This document shows positions 23,925 through 31,682 of a stretch of DNA of 39,057 nt, in pieces. A program made the translations under genes and the position numbers. The stretch spans positions 1 through 39,057 of the forward strand of contig CATYJU010000017.1 of assembly GCA_958407995.1 (NCBI GenBank). The letters run 5' to 3'. The notes under the pieces are model-generated. The model searched no databases, was not told the DNA's origin, and saw only the letters and a program-made list of their open reading frames with translations. Source of the stretch: an uncultured Collinsella sp. (GTDB lineage Bacteria; Actinomycetota; Coriobacteriia; Coriobacteriales; Coriobacteriaceae). Position 1 is the first letter of the stretch; the number at the start of each line of letters is the position of its first letter.

Positions 23925-25493
23925 TTAGCTGGTGTGGCGCCAGCGAGGGTCGGTGAGCGTACGCGCCACACCCAGTCCAACGGGCAGAAACGCTACGATG
24001 AGCACTGCGCGCACAAACCAGCCGAGCATATTGACCGTGTCGAAGGTGCACATGTAATACATCGAGCGATACAGATACAAGCCCGGCACCATAATGACAA
24101 TCGAAGGCACCGTGAGGGCGATGCGCGGGTAGGTGAGCTTGACTTCAGCCAAGCTTGCGAGCAGCCCCGATACCAGCGCGCCGATAAACGCTGCTGCCTC
24201 GGGAGGCATTCCCGTGCTGAGGCCCAGGAAGGGAATCATCGTCGGCGCATCGACAAGGGTCAGACGCAGGGTATTGGACACGGCGCCGATCAACCCAGCT
24301 GCCGCGGCCATCTTTACCGGGCTGTTGAACATCACCGAGAAGCCGAATACGCCAACGAAGCTCATCACCACGCGCAGGAGCGTAAGGGCAAGCGGCGAAA
24401 GGCCCAGTGGGGCAAAGTCGTCCGGCGCCAGGCCAACACACTCGGCAACCATCCAACCTACGAGGGTCGCCATCACAATAATCGATACGGCATATGAAAG
24501 GCGCTCGATACCGCTTCGCATGTCGAGCTTAGCGATGTCGAGGCCTGCCGTAATGAGTGGAAAGCCGGGAATCACAAAGAGCATGGCGCCGATATAGCCT
24601 TCTTGGTGCGACATTGCCCCCGGTATGACCTGGCCAAGGCCGAGCAATGCCAGCAGATACGAAACGCAAGCGAGCGCAACGCCGGTCGTCAGCGCGCTGA
24701 ACTGACCAAGGCCTTGCTTGAGAATATGGGAGCGGGCAAAGTTGCCGACACCCGCGCCCACGAACGCGCAGGCCATCTCGATAGGGCCGCCGCCGAGCAA
24801 AAAAACGAAGGCGCCACAGGCGCAGGCCGCCGCAAGGCCCTGTTGCCAAGGCGCGTAATCAGGTTTTGAACTCTCAACGGTCTTGAGCATCTCGTGATAC
24901 TCGTGCACCGTGAAGCGACGACCATAGGTCTCGATTTCCTTGAGGAAACTCTCCATCATCCAAATGCGATGGGTATTGACGCCCGTTGTGGGCAAGCTGA
25001 CGACCTCATTAAAGCAGTGACCATCTTCGATGCAGGTGCACTCAAACGACAGAAGACTTAAGTCAACGTGGATGGTGACACCGAGTACGGCGGCAACACG
25101 ATTCATGGTATCGCGCACGCGCCAGGCACCCGTTCCGCTTGCCAGCATAAGCATGCCGGTGCGGCAGATGATGGATGATTTATCGGTGAGCGGCGCATCG
25201 ACGGCAAGCTCATCGCCTGCCGTCACGATCTGGTGCCAGTCAGTTTTCATATGGAGCGCGCCGGCACGAACGCCGTGGTGCATGGGGGCTCTCGAAAGCA
25301 GCGAGTTAAGGCGCGAAGGCTGTGAGGGCTCCGCCGATTCGCCCTCGTCCTCGTCGGGCTCTTCATCGACCAGATCAAAGGAATCAAGCGGCGCTGGCTC
25401 GCGACGGTCGATCAGCTCCTCGTCCTCATCATCAAAGTAGTTGAACTGATCGAGCATGTCCTCTTCGATTGCGCGCTCGCTCGCGTCGTCCAT
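23925..25493 (-). CDS. threonine/serine exporter, ThrE-like (DUF1212 + DUF3815 fusion)
   Basis: A 522-residue membrane protein. Residues 1-75 are an acidic disordered tail (FDDEDEELIDRREP...). A soluble DUF1212-type domain (about 100-230: GTGAWRVRDTMNRVAAVLGV) leads to about ten hydrophobic helices covering both ThrE halves (DUF1212 C-part and DUF3815), with FVIPGFPLITAGLDIAKLD and MIPFLGLSTGMPPEAAAFIGAL. ThrE of Corynebacterium exports threonine and serine; the substrate here is inferred. AAGGGAG precedes the ATG. Monocistronic, with a 440-base leader full of repeats. Confidence 0.85.
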   Translation of the reverse strand: MDDASERAIEEDMLDQFNYFDDEDEELIDRREPAPLDSFDLVDEEPDEDEGESAEPSQPSRLNSLLSRAPMHHGVRAGALHMKTDWHQIVTAGDELAVDAPLTDKSSIICRTGMLMLASGTGAWRVRDTMNRVAAVLGVTIHVDLSLLSFECTCIEDGHCFNEVVSLPTTGVNTHRIWMMESFLKEIETYGRRFTVHEYHEMLKTVESSKPDYAPWQQGLAAACACGAFVFLLGGGPIEMACAFVGAGVGNFARSHILKQGLGQFSALTTGVALACVSYLLALLGLGQVIPGAMSHQEGYIGAMLFVIPGFPLITAGLDIAKLDMRSGIERLSYAVSIIVMATLVGWMVAECVGLAPDDFAPLGLSPLALTLLRVVMSFVGVFGFSVMFNSPVKMAAAAGLIGAVSNTLRLTLVDAPTMIPFLGLSTGMPPEAAAFIGALVSGLLASLAEVKLTYPRIALTVPSIVIMVPGLYLYRSMYYMCTFDTVNMLGWFVRAVLIVAFLPVGLGVARTLTDPRWRHTS

Positions 25494-25554
25494 CCCGGTG
25501 CTCCCTTCCTATCGACTAACCCCCATCCTAGACAGCGACGGCTAAAGGAAACAT

Positions 25555-25596
25555 AAAAGAGACGGCTGTCATGCGAACCATGCGCGCAATAGCCGT
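25555..25596 (-). terminator. weak terminator or attenuator before the ThrE-like gene
   Basis: A 6-bp outer stem ACGGCT/AGCCGT with a partly paired interior is followed on minus by CTCTTTT, about 62 bases upstream of the start codon. Confidence 0.4.
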
Positions 25597-25608
25597 GGGT
25601 AGTCGTTT

Positions 25609-25691
25609 AAGAACGTCCCCAATGACTACCAGTAACTCGACAAGGACTGTCCCCAAGTGCCGGCAGAAAAGGAACGTCCCTAAGTGCCAAC
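25609..25691. repeat. three short GTCCC-type direct repeats
   Basis: AAGAACGTCCCCAATG (25609-25624), AAGGACTGTCCCCAAGTGCC (25642-25661) and AAGGAACGTCCCTAAGTGCC (25669-25688) are variants of one sequence. A GGTAGTC/GACTACC stem (25598-25630) encloses the first. Confidence 0.6.
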
Positions 25692-25827
25692 CAGGGCAAC
25701 ACCGCAGATAGAGGACGGACAGCGAAAGCCCGCCAGAGCGAGCAAGGTGCCTTCAAGAAAAATGGCGCCGCAGGTTGAGCATAAGTCAGCGAGCGGGTCG
25801 CATTTGTGACAAGGTGACGTGAAACGA

Positions 25828-25856
25828 AAGGGCGCTGACCTTCTGGTCGCGCCCTT
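25828..25856 (-). terminator. terminator of lysS
   Basis: AAGGGCGC...GCGCCCTT with inner GACC/GGTC pairs and a TTCT loop; on minus it runs into CTTTCGTTTC. Confidence 0.7.
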
Positions 25857-25904
25857 GAAGTTGAACGTCAGATTGTCCAAATGCGGCCCGCGCAGCGTCG
25901 AGCC

Positions 25905-25931
25905 GTTACGCGGTTCGTAGAACCGCGTAAC
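25905..25931. repeat. REP-like palindrome, copy 1
   Basis: GTTACGCGGTTC, 3-nt loop, exact complement. It sits 3 bases past the lysS stop. A second copy of the same palindrome follows dtd at 30421. Confidence 0.75.
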
Positions 25932-25934
25932 TAG

Positions 25935-27899
25935 TTAGTACATCTTTGCGCCGGCAGGGATGGAGGCGTCGAGCTGGATCAGGTTGAGGCGCTCCTCGCC
26001 CTCCTCCTCGTGGACAGCGCTGATCAGCATGCCGCAGCTGGGAATACCCATCATCTTGCGCGGAGGCAGGTTGGTGATGGCGAGCAAGGTCTTGCCGACC
26101 AGGTCCTCGGGCTCGTAATAAGCGTGAATACCGGAGAGGATGGTGCGGTCGGTACCGGTACCGTCGTCGAGCGTAAAGTTCAGCAGCTTCTTGGACTTCT
26201 TGACGGCCTCGCATGCCTTGACCTTCACAGCGCGGAAATCGCTCTTGGAGAAGGTATCAAAGTCGACGAACTCCTCGAACAGCGGCTCAACGGCGATCTT
26301 GGAGTAATCGAGCGTGGGCTTAAGCGACGTAACGAACGGGCTCGCGGCGTTGCCGGCCTCTGCAGCCTTGGCGGCAGCAGCACCGGACTGGAAACCCTTC
26401 TCGGGCTTCATGTGCGGGAACAGCAGGACGTCGCGGATAGAAGCCTGGTTGGTGAGCAGCATGACCACGCGGTCGATACCAATGCCAATGCCGCCCGCGG
26501 GAGGCATACCGTACTCGAGGGCGCGCACGTAGTCCTCGTCATACTCCATAGCCTCATCATCGCCGCCGGCCTTCTCGGCCATTTGGGCAGCAAAGCGCTC
26601 AGCCTGGTCGACCGGGTCGTTGAGCTCGGAAAATGCGTTGGCGTACTCGTGGCCGGCGATGACCAGCTCAAAGCGGTGGGTCAGACGCGGATCGTCCTCA
26701 AAACGCTTGGCAAGCGGGCTGACCTCGATGGGGTAATCGCACACGAACGTGGGGTTGACGATGGTGTCCTCGCCCAGCTCATCGTAAATCTCGGCGATGA
26801 TCTTGCCAGCAGTCCACTCGGGCTTGATCTCCAGGCCCTTCTCGCGCGCGGCGGCAGCAAGCTCCTCGACCGGCGTGTCAATGGTGACCTGCTTGCCGAG
26901 CACGTCGGAGACGATGTCGGTCATGGGACGGCTGGCCCACTCACCAGAAAGGTCGATGGTCTGGCCCTGGTACTCGATGACCTCGGGGTTGCCGATGGCC
27001 TTGTTAGCCGCCTTAATGACACCCTGGGCGAGCGCCTTCATGCCCTCGAGGTCGGAGAAGGCACGGTAGGCCTCCATCGTGGTGAACTCGGGATTGTGGG
27101 TAAGGTCCATGCCCTCGTTACGGAAGATGCGGCCGATCTCGAACACGCGCTCAAAACCACCGACAATGCAGCGCTTGAGGTGCAGCTCGGTGGCAATACG
27201 CAGGTAGCACTCCTGATCGAGCGCGTTGAAGTGGGTAATGAACGGCTTGGCAGTAGCACCGCCCTGGATGGTCTGCAGGATGGGGGTCTCGACCTCCATG
27301 TAGCCGTCGGACTCCATAAAGCGACGGAAGGTGGAGAGAATCTGCGAACGTTTACGGAAGGTCTCGCGAACGTCGTCGTTGGCGATCAGGTCGACATAGC
27401 GCTGGCGATAGCGGGTCTCCTTGTCGGAAAGACCGTGGAACTTCTCGGGCAGCGGACGAACGGCTTTGGCAAGCAGGGTCGCGCTCTTAGGGGCAACGGA
27501 AAGCTGGCCGCGCTGGGTGCGCACGACCACGCCGGTCACGCCCAGGATGTCGCCCAGGTCGAGGGCCTTGAGCGTATTCCAGGCAGCCTCGTCCATGTCG
27601 TTGATGCGGCAGAACAGCTGAATCTCGGCAGTCGCATCGCGCACGACGATGAACATGATCTTGCCCTGACCGCGCTTGGCGACCACGCGGCCGGCGATCT
27701 TCACGACGTCCTCGGTGTCCTCGCCATCGGCAAGCTCGGCGTACTTAGCCTCGATATCGGCGACGTAGTCCTCAAGCTCAGAGTGCTCAGGATAGGGGTT
27801 CTGGCCCGCCTCGAACAGGGCGGCGCGCTTGGCCAGGCGGGTGGCGCGCTCGTCGTTGAGCGTCGATGCCTGATCGGCGGCGTTCTGGTTCTCTGCCAT
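25935..27899 (-). CDS. lysS: lysyl-tRNA synthetase with C-terminal tRNA-binding domain
   Basis: A 654-residue class II synthetase that charges tRNA-Lys; the usual bacterial length is about 490-510. The N-terminal OB anticodon domain (about 45-160) and the catalytic core have the usual motifs: RYRQRYVDLI, FEIGRIFRNEGMDLTHNPEF, and GGIGIGIDRVVMLL near residue 490. After a linker, residues about 550-654 are a tRNA-binding OB domain of the Trbp111/MetRS C-terminal type (FDTFSKSDFRAVKVKACE, SGIHAYYEPEDLVGKT, LPPRKMMGIPSCGML). That appendage would raise affinity for tRNA. TGAGGAG before the ATG. It follows greA with a hairpin in between. Confidence 0.95.
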   Translation of the reverse strand: MAENQNAADQASTLNDERATRLAKRAALFEAGQNPYPEHSELEDYVADIEAKYAELADGEDTEDVVKIAGRVVAKRGQGKIMFIVVRDATAEIQLFCRINDMDEAAWNTLKALDLGDILGVTGVVVRTQRGQLSVAPKSATLLAKAVRPLPEKFHGLSDKETRYRQRYVDLIANDDVRETFRKRSQILSTFRRFMESDGYMEVETPILQTIQGGATAKPFITHFNALDQECYLRIATELHLKRCIVGGFERVFEIGRIFRNEGMDLTHNPEFTTMEAYRAFSDLEGMKALAQGVIKAANKAIGNPEVIEYQGQTIDLSGEWASRPMTDIVSDVLGKQVTIDTPVEELAAAAREKGLEIKPEWTAGKIIAEIYDELGEDTIVNPTFVCDYPIEVSPLAKRFEDDPRLTHRFELVIAGHEYANAFSELNDPVDQAERFAAQMAEKAGGDDEAMEYDEDYVRALEYGMPPAGGIGIGIDRVVMLLTNQASIRDVLLFPHMKPEKGFQSGAAAAKAAEAGNAASPFVTSLKPTLDYSKIAVEPLFEEFVDFDTFSKSDFRAVKVKACEAVKKSKKLLNFTLDDGTGTDRTILSGIHAYYEPEDLVGKTLLAITNLPPRKMMGIPSCGMLISAVHEEEGEERLNLIQLDASIPAGAKMY

Positions 27900-27916
27900 A
27901 AGTTAGCTCCTCAAAC

Positions 27917-27950
27917 TAAAACGCTCCCCAGGATTCGGTCCCAGGGAGCG
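27917..27950 (-). terminator. hairpin between greA and lysS
   Basis: CGCTCCC/GGGAGCG stem followed by TTTTAG on minus. It ends only 18 bases before the lysS start, so it would trim or attenuate read-through from greA into lysS. Confidence 0.65.
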
Positions 27951-27978
27951 AAAACATACCTTTACGCGGGACCGTGGT

Positions 27979-28449
27979 CTAGCGTGCGATCTTGGCGATG
28001 GTGTAGACGCGAGTCTTGCCGGAAGGCGTAACGACCTCGACGGAGTCGCCCTCGCCGTGACCGATGATGGCGTGACCGACCGGAGACTCGTTGGAAATCT
28101 TGTGCTCGAGCGAGTTGGTCTCGGTGGTACCAACGAGCGTGACTTCCATGACCTCGCCGTTGGGATCAATCAGCGAAACGGTGGAACCGATGGAGACGGT
28201 CAGGTCGCCCGTGGTGGCAGCAACCTGAGCGTTGGCGAGGATGGCCTGGATCTCGGCAATACGAGCGGCGTTCTGGGCCTGCTTGTCCTTAGCGGCGTCG
28301 TACTCGGAGTTCTCCGAAAGGTCGCCGAACGCGCGGGCTTCCTTGATGTCCTCGACGATCTCCTTGGCGTAATCGCCCTCACGCCAAGCGAGCTCCTCGA
28401 CGAGCTTCTGGCGGCCCTCAGCGGTCAGTACGATCTGGCTTGCGTCCAT
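27979..28449 (-). CDS. greA: transcription elongation factor GreA
   Basis: A 156-residue factor that rescues backtracked RNA polymerase by stimulating transcript cleavage. The N-terminal coiled coil carries the acidic tip EARAFGDLSENSEYDAAKD (D and E at the tip act in the secondary channel). The C-terminal FKBP-like domain contains VGHAIIGHGEGDSVEVVTPSG. The start is the ATG at 28447-28449 with GGGGAGATAT upstream; the frame extends to 28479 without a better site. Usual family length. Confidence 0.95.
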   Translation of the reverse strand: MDASQIVLTAEGRQKLVEELAWREGDYAKEIVEDIKEARAFGDLSENSEYDAAKDKQAQNAARIAEIQAILANAQVAATTGDLTVSIGSTVSLIDPNGEVMEVTLVGTTETNSLEHKISNESPVGHAIIGHGEGDSVEVVTPSGKTRVYTIAKIAR

Positions 28450-28495
28450 ACGGATATCTCCCCAACTCTGATCAAACAATCAACTGTCAACAAAA

Positions 28496-28530
28496 CGAAA
28501 AAGACCGGCTAGCCTGCGGGCAAGCCGGTC
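28496..28530 (-). terminator. terminator of tatA
   Basis: Perfect GACCGGCT/AGCCGGTC stem, followed on minus by CTTTTTCGTTTTG, 26 bases past the tatA stop. Confidence 0.85.
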
Positions 28531-28555
28531 AGGTGCTCACCCCAAAGGGATGGGA

Positions 28556-28831
28556 CTACTCTGCGTCCGCGTCGCTGTCCTCTGCCTGCTTCTTCTTGGC
28601 AGCAGCGAGCTTGGCCTCGAGCTCAGCGATCTCCTTGTCCTCCTCGGACTGCTCGACCACGACCTCCTCGGCCTGCTTGGTCTCGGCCTTATCGTCGCCC
28701 TCCATACCCTCGCGGATATTCTTGACGGTAGAGCCGAGAGACTTGCCGAGCTTCGGCAGGTTCTTGGGCCCGAAGATAATCAGGACAACGACGAGAATAA
28801 TGATGAGCTCAGGAGCCCTCAGTCCAAACAT
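28556..28831 (-). CDS. tatA: Sec-independent translocase subunit TatA/TatB-type
   Basis: A 91-residue protein with the TatA layout: one N-terminal membrane helix (APELIIILVVVLIIF, about 6-20), a FGPKNLPKLGKSLGS hinge and amphipathic helix, then a highly charged tail (EEVVVEQSEEDKEIAELEAKLAAAKKK). It forms the pore of the twin-arginine pathway for folded proteins. GGAGGTCTAC precedes the ATG. No tatC is in the window. TatA and TatB are hard to tell apart here. It has its own promoter at 28868-28896. Confidence 0.9.
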   Translation of the reverse strand: MFGLRAPELIIILVVVLIIFGPKNLPKLGKSLGSTVKNIREGMEGDDKAETKQAEEVVVEQSEEDKEIAELEAKLAAAKKKQAEDSDADAE

Positions 28832-28867
28832 GTAGACCTCCACAATACAGCGAGACAAGCTCGAATG

Positions 28868-28896
28868 AGTATACCGCGGGTATCGCGGTATCACAA
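28868..28896 (-). promoter_or_regulatory. promoter of tatA
   Basis: On minus: TTGTGA, a 17-base spacer, TATACT. The spacer and -10 flank contain a perfect inverted repeat ATACCGCG/CGCGGTAT (28871-28878, 28884-28891) that could bind a regulator. Confidence 0.65.
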
Positions 28897-28904
28897 CACT
28901 AGCT

Positions 28905-28933
28905 AAAAAAAGGGACCGCAAGAAGCGGTCCCT
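28905..28933 (-). terminator. terminator of tRNA-Pro
   Basis: Perfect 9-bp AGGGACCGC/GCGGTCCCT stem with a 5-nt loop and a run of T residues on minus, directly after the tRNA 3' end. Confidence 0.9.
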
Positions 28934-28943
28934 CCTCATGCTC

Positions 28944-29020
28944 TGGTCGGGTTGACTGGATTTGAACCAGCGACCCCTGCGTCCCGAACGCAGTGCTCTA
29001 CCAAACTGAGCCACAACCCG
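28944..29020 (-). tRNA. tRNA-Pro (CGG)
   Basis: Read on minus: acceptor stem CGGGTTG/CAACCCG, anticodon stem CTGCG/CGCAG with loop TTCGGGA (anticodon CGG), T arm GGTTCAAATCC, encoded CCA. A TATAGT -10 box lies at 29029-29034. Because reading frames cross it, it can be misread as coding. Confidence 0.95.
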
Positions 29021-29069
29021 TTAGCTCGACTATAGTAACAAAGATTTTCGTCGTGTGCTAGAGAAATTT

Positions 29070-29966
29070 TTATTTCTTTGGCGCGTCGATTTGAACCGTG
29101 TTGGGAATAAGCTCAGTCGCGCAGACCCACCAGCCATTTTGCTGGGCAGCATCGGCAAGCCTTTCGGCCGTGGCAGCGGTGTCGCAAATGGCAAACGAGC
29201 AGGCACCCGATCCGCACACATCTACAGCAACGGTGCCGTCCTGTTTACGCAGCCAATCGAGAACCGTTTGAATCTGCGGCTCCATCTGTGCGGAAATGAT
29301 ACCCAGGTTGTTATGGATGAGCGCATATGCCGTCTCGGCATCACCAGCACGCAAGGCAGAAGCTATCGCGCCGAGCTTGTCCGCAGGCACCGGGGCCTCG
29401 TCAAAACGTCGATAGGCTTCAATTGTCGAAACGCTCGCCTCCCGCGGCTTAACCAGTACGACAGGCGTCGCGGGCAGCGCGGGGTACTCAGTTGCCAGCA
29501 CGTCTCCCCCACCTACGTAGAACGCAGGACTCGCGTGCAAAAAGAACGGGACGTCAGCACCAATGCCCCGCGCAATATCGTCGAGCGCTGGGTCGGTGCG
29601 ATCAATGCCCCAGAGCTCCGCCAAGGCGACAATGACCGCGGCCGCATCCGTCGAGGGGCCGCCCAAGCCGGCGCACAATGGAATGCGCTTCTCAATCGTC
29701 ACGCAGATGTTTGCCTCGCGACCATAATGCTCGGCCATAGCAACCGCAGCCCGATACGCCGTATTCTTTTGCATGGGAAAATCTGATGCCGGAACCGTCT
29801 GGACAGTCAGCGCCTGCGCCGGCGTGACCGTCACGGTATCGGAAAGACCGACGGCTGCCATCAGGGAATCGACCCTGTGGTAGCCGCGGTCATCGCGCTC
29901 GGTATGAACCCCCAGGTAGAAGTTAATCTTTGCCGGCGCGGAAAGAGTCAGGGACCGATCGGTCAC
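29070..29966 (-). CDS. ispE: 4-diphosphocytidyl-2-C-methyl-D-erythritol kinase
   Basis: A 298-residue GHMP kinase that phosphorylates CDP-ME in the MEP pathway, between the IspD and IspF steps encoded at 15-16 kb. APAKINFYLGV (10-20), the ATP loop IPLCAGLGGPSTDAAAV, and the late GSGACSFAI are diagnostic. The GTG start at 29964-29966 is fixed by GAGGAG, which overlaps the veg stop. It is coupled to veg, an arrangement also found near ispE in Bacillus. Confidence 0.95.
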   Translation of the reverse strand: MTDRSLTLSAPAKINFYLGVHTERDDRGYHRVDSLMAAVGLSDTVTVTPAQALTVQTVPASDFPMQKNTAYRAAVAMAEHYGREANICVTIEKRIPLCAGLGGPSTDAAAVIVALAELWGIDRTDPALDDIARGIGADVPFFLHASPAFYVGGGDVLATEYPALPATPVVLVKPREASVSTIEAYRRFDEAPVPADKLGAIASALRAGDAETAYALIHNNLGIISAQMEPQIQTVLDWLRKQDGTVAVDVCGSGACSFAICDTAATAERLADAAQQNGWWVCATELIPNTVQIDAPKK

Positions 29967-29968
29967 CG

Positions 29969-30265
29969 TTAGTGCTCCTCGAGCTGATTGCCGAGCGGGG
30001 TAAAGATATGCTCGCCGCTCTCAGGGTCGAACAGCTCGACCTGACCGGTGAGGACATCGATATACTGGTAGGACTGACGCGACTTGCGGCCGCGGCGCTC
30101 GTCGACCTCGACGATAAAGACGGCGGGGTGGACGCTCTTGATGGTGCCCATGCGCTCGACGACGCGGGTGCGGCCCATGTTGGCCTTAACCTTGACGCGA
30201 TCGCCCACCATATCGGTCAGCTTCTCGTGGATGTCGTCGACGTGATTGACTTCCATCTCTTCCAT
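29969..30265 (-). CDS. veg: Veg protein (DUF1021)
   Basis: A 98-residue protein of the Veg family, associated in Bacillus with biofilm matrix regulation. MEVNHVDDIHEKLTDMVGDRV, VKANMGRTRVVERMGTI and a C-terminal VFIVEVDE match the family. Start ATG at 30263-30265 with GGAGG about 8 bases upstream, preferred over the longer frame. It is transcribed from the promoter at 30333-30362 into ispE. Confidence 0.85.
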   Translation of the reverse strand: MEEMEVNHVDDIHEKLTDMVGDRVKVKANMGRTRVVERMGTIKSVHPAVFIVEVDERRGRKSRQSYQYIDVLTGQVELFDPESGEHIFTPLGNQLEEH

Positions 30266-30332
30266 GAACAGGGCCTCCAGAAGGTGCAATTCAAAAAGGG
30301 GATAATACCCCTAAGATAGACAAAACTCTAAT

Positions 30333-30362
30333 ACTATAGCACCCTGCTGCCGCCAAACGCAA
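30333..30362 (-). promoter_or_regulatory. promoter of veg-ispE
   Basis: On minus: TTGCGT, 18-base spacer, TATAGT. The leader then holds a small GGGG/CCCC hairpin (about 30297-30311). Confidence 0.55.
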
Positions 30363-30363
30363 G

Positions 30364-30395
30364 TAGCTAAAAAAGCCCGGTCTCGAATACGTACC
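30364..30395 (-). terminator. probable terminator of dtd
   Basis: On minus CTGGT pairs with ACCGG (one wobble) and is followed by GCTTTTTTAGC. The stem is short. Confidence 0.45.
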
Positions 30396-30420
30396 AGACG
30401 ACAACCTCGCATGACCAGTT

Positions 30421-30448
30421 GTTACGCGGTTTGGTAAAACCGCGTAAC
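30421..30448. repeat. REP-like palindrome, copy 2
   Basis: GTTACGCGGTTT, 4-nt loop, exact complement; it abuts the dtd stop codon. Same palindrome as after lysS. Confidence 0.75.
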
Positions 30449-30895
30449 CTAAAGGTTGTCGGTGTCCAAGACGATGGTGAATGGGCCGTCGTTGACCAAG
30501 TCGACTTTCATATCGGCGCCAAAAATGCCGTGCGCCACGTGTTCGACATCTTGACGAACGAGCGTCAGGAAGTACTCGTAGAGCTCGTTGGCAACATCGG
30601 GTGCGCCGGCATCCGTAAACGACGGACGGCGACCGTGGCGGCAGTCGGCGAACAGCGTGAACTGCGACACCACGAGCACCTCGCCGTCGACATCGGCAAG
30701 CGCCAAGTTGGTCTTGCCGTTCTCGTCCTCGTTGATACGCAGCCCGCGGAGCTTGCCCCACAGCTTGTCGGCCTCGGCACGCGTATCGCCATGGCCCACA
30801 CCCAGCAGCACCAGGTAGCCGCGTCCAATGCGGCCCACGCACTCGCCGTCGACCGTCACGCCGGCGTTGAGCACGCGCTGCACCACCGCACGCAC
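30449..30895 (-). CDS. dtd: D-aminoacyl-tRNA deacylase
   Basis: A 148-residue DTD-type proofreading enzyme that removes D-amino acids from tRNA. MRAVVQRVLNAGVTVDG, the LGVGHGDT segment, VVSQFTLFADCRHGRRPSF with the conserved SQFTL, and the late NDGPFTIVLDT motif (GP-x-T equivalent) are all present. The GTG start at 30893-30895 is supported by GAGGAG, which overlaps the rdgB stop 3 bases upstream. Complete length for the family. Confidence 0.95.
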   Translation of the reverse strand: MRAVVQRVLNAGVTVDGECVGRIGRGYLVLLGVGHGDTRAEADKLWGKLRGLRINEDENGKTNLALADVDGEVLVVSQFTLFADCRHGRRPSFTDAGAPDVANELYEYFLTLVRQDVEHVAHGIFGADMKVDLVNDGPFTIVLDTDNL

Positions 30896-30898
30896 GGT

Positions 30899-31540
30899 CT
30901 ACTCCTCGCCCGTCAGCTTGGCGGACAGATGCTCGAGCGCGTGGAAACGATGGCTGATGGCGTTCTTCTCGTCAGCCGTCAGCTCGGCCATGGTCTTGCC
31001 CGGCGTGTCGACCGGCAGGAACAGCGGGTCATAGCCAAAGCCGTGATCGCCGCGGCCCTCGTGCGCGATAACGCCCTCGCAAGCGCCCTCGCCATAGGTG
31101 ACCAAGCCGTCCGTGTCGATGAGCGCAACGACGCTCATAAAGCGTGCGGTGCGGTCCTCATCTGCCACGCCTTCCAGGTTAACGAGAAGCTTGGCGTTGT
31201 TGGCGGCATCGTCGCCGTGCACGCCCGCATAGCGCGCGCTATACACACCGGGATCACCGTCCAGCGCGTCGACGACCAAGCCCGAATCGTCGGCAATGGC
31301 CATAAGGCCCGTCTCCTCAACCGCGGCTTGGGCCTTGATGATGGCGTTCTCCAAAAACGTCGTGCCGTTTTCCTCGGGATCCTCAAAATCACCCAGCTGG
31401 CCGAGCGCCACAAAGCGCACCTCGGGCATGACCTTGCCCAAAATGGCCTCGATCTCGGTGAGCTTATGGGCGTTGCCCGTTGCCACGACGATGGTCGCCG
31501 CCGGGTCGAGGGTGTCGATGTCAATCTTCTCAAGTGCCAT
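30899..31540 (-). CDS. rdgB: XTP/dITP pyrophosphatase (RdgB/HAM1)
   Basis: A 213-residue house-cleaning enzyme that hydrolyses non-canonical purine triphosphates (XTP, dITP) to monophosphates. VVATGNAHKLTEI (substrate loop), TFLENAIIKA, ADDSGLVVDAL, and GFGYDPLFLP with the C-terminal ISHR motif are diagnostic. AAGGAGGCCAGTC precedes the ATG. Co-transcribed with dtd. Confidence 0.95.
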   Translation of the reverse strand: MALEKIDIDTLDPAATIVVATGNAHKLTEIEAILGKVMPEVRFVALGQLGDFEDPEENGTTFLENAIIKAQAAVEETGLMAIADDSGLVVDALDGDPGVYSARYAGVHGDDAANNAKLLVNLEGVADEDRTARFMSVVALIDTDGLVTYGEGACEGVIAHEGRGDHGFGYDPLFLPVDTPGKTMAELTADEKNAISHRFHALEHLSAKLTGEE

Positions 31541-31642
31541 GACTGGCCTCCTTGTCTCTATAGCAAGCCGCGTGAGGGGCGTTTGGGCACTTGACCTCTC
31601 CCCTCTCAGGCGATCGGACCTTTCAACGCAGCATTTCAGCAG

Positions 31643-31682
31643 ATAAAACCTACCAAAATAAACCTGTCCCTTTTGGCAGGTT
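31643..31682 (-). terminator. terminator of rph made from a GTCCC-type repeat
   Basis: AACCTACCAAAA (31647-31658) and TTTTGGCAGGTT (31671-31682) pair with one mismatch; on minus TTTTATC follows. The stem overlaps the rph stop codon, and the loop carries AACCTGTCCC. Confidence 0.65.

Larger units (their letters stand above)
25494..25934. other. repeat-rich intergenic region between lysS and the ThrE-like gene
   Basis: No convincing gene. On the minus strand it holds in order: the REP-like hairpin after lysS (25905-25931), the lysS terminator (25828-25856), three related GTCCC-type repeats (25609-25691), and a further stem ACGGCT/AGCCGT (25562-25596) followed by CTCTTTT. Confidence 0.6.

Noticed and set aside
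28556..29014. 152-residue version of TatA
   Set aside because: The extension reads through the tRNA-Pro gene; the ATG at 28829-28831 has a perfect GGAGG site.
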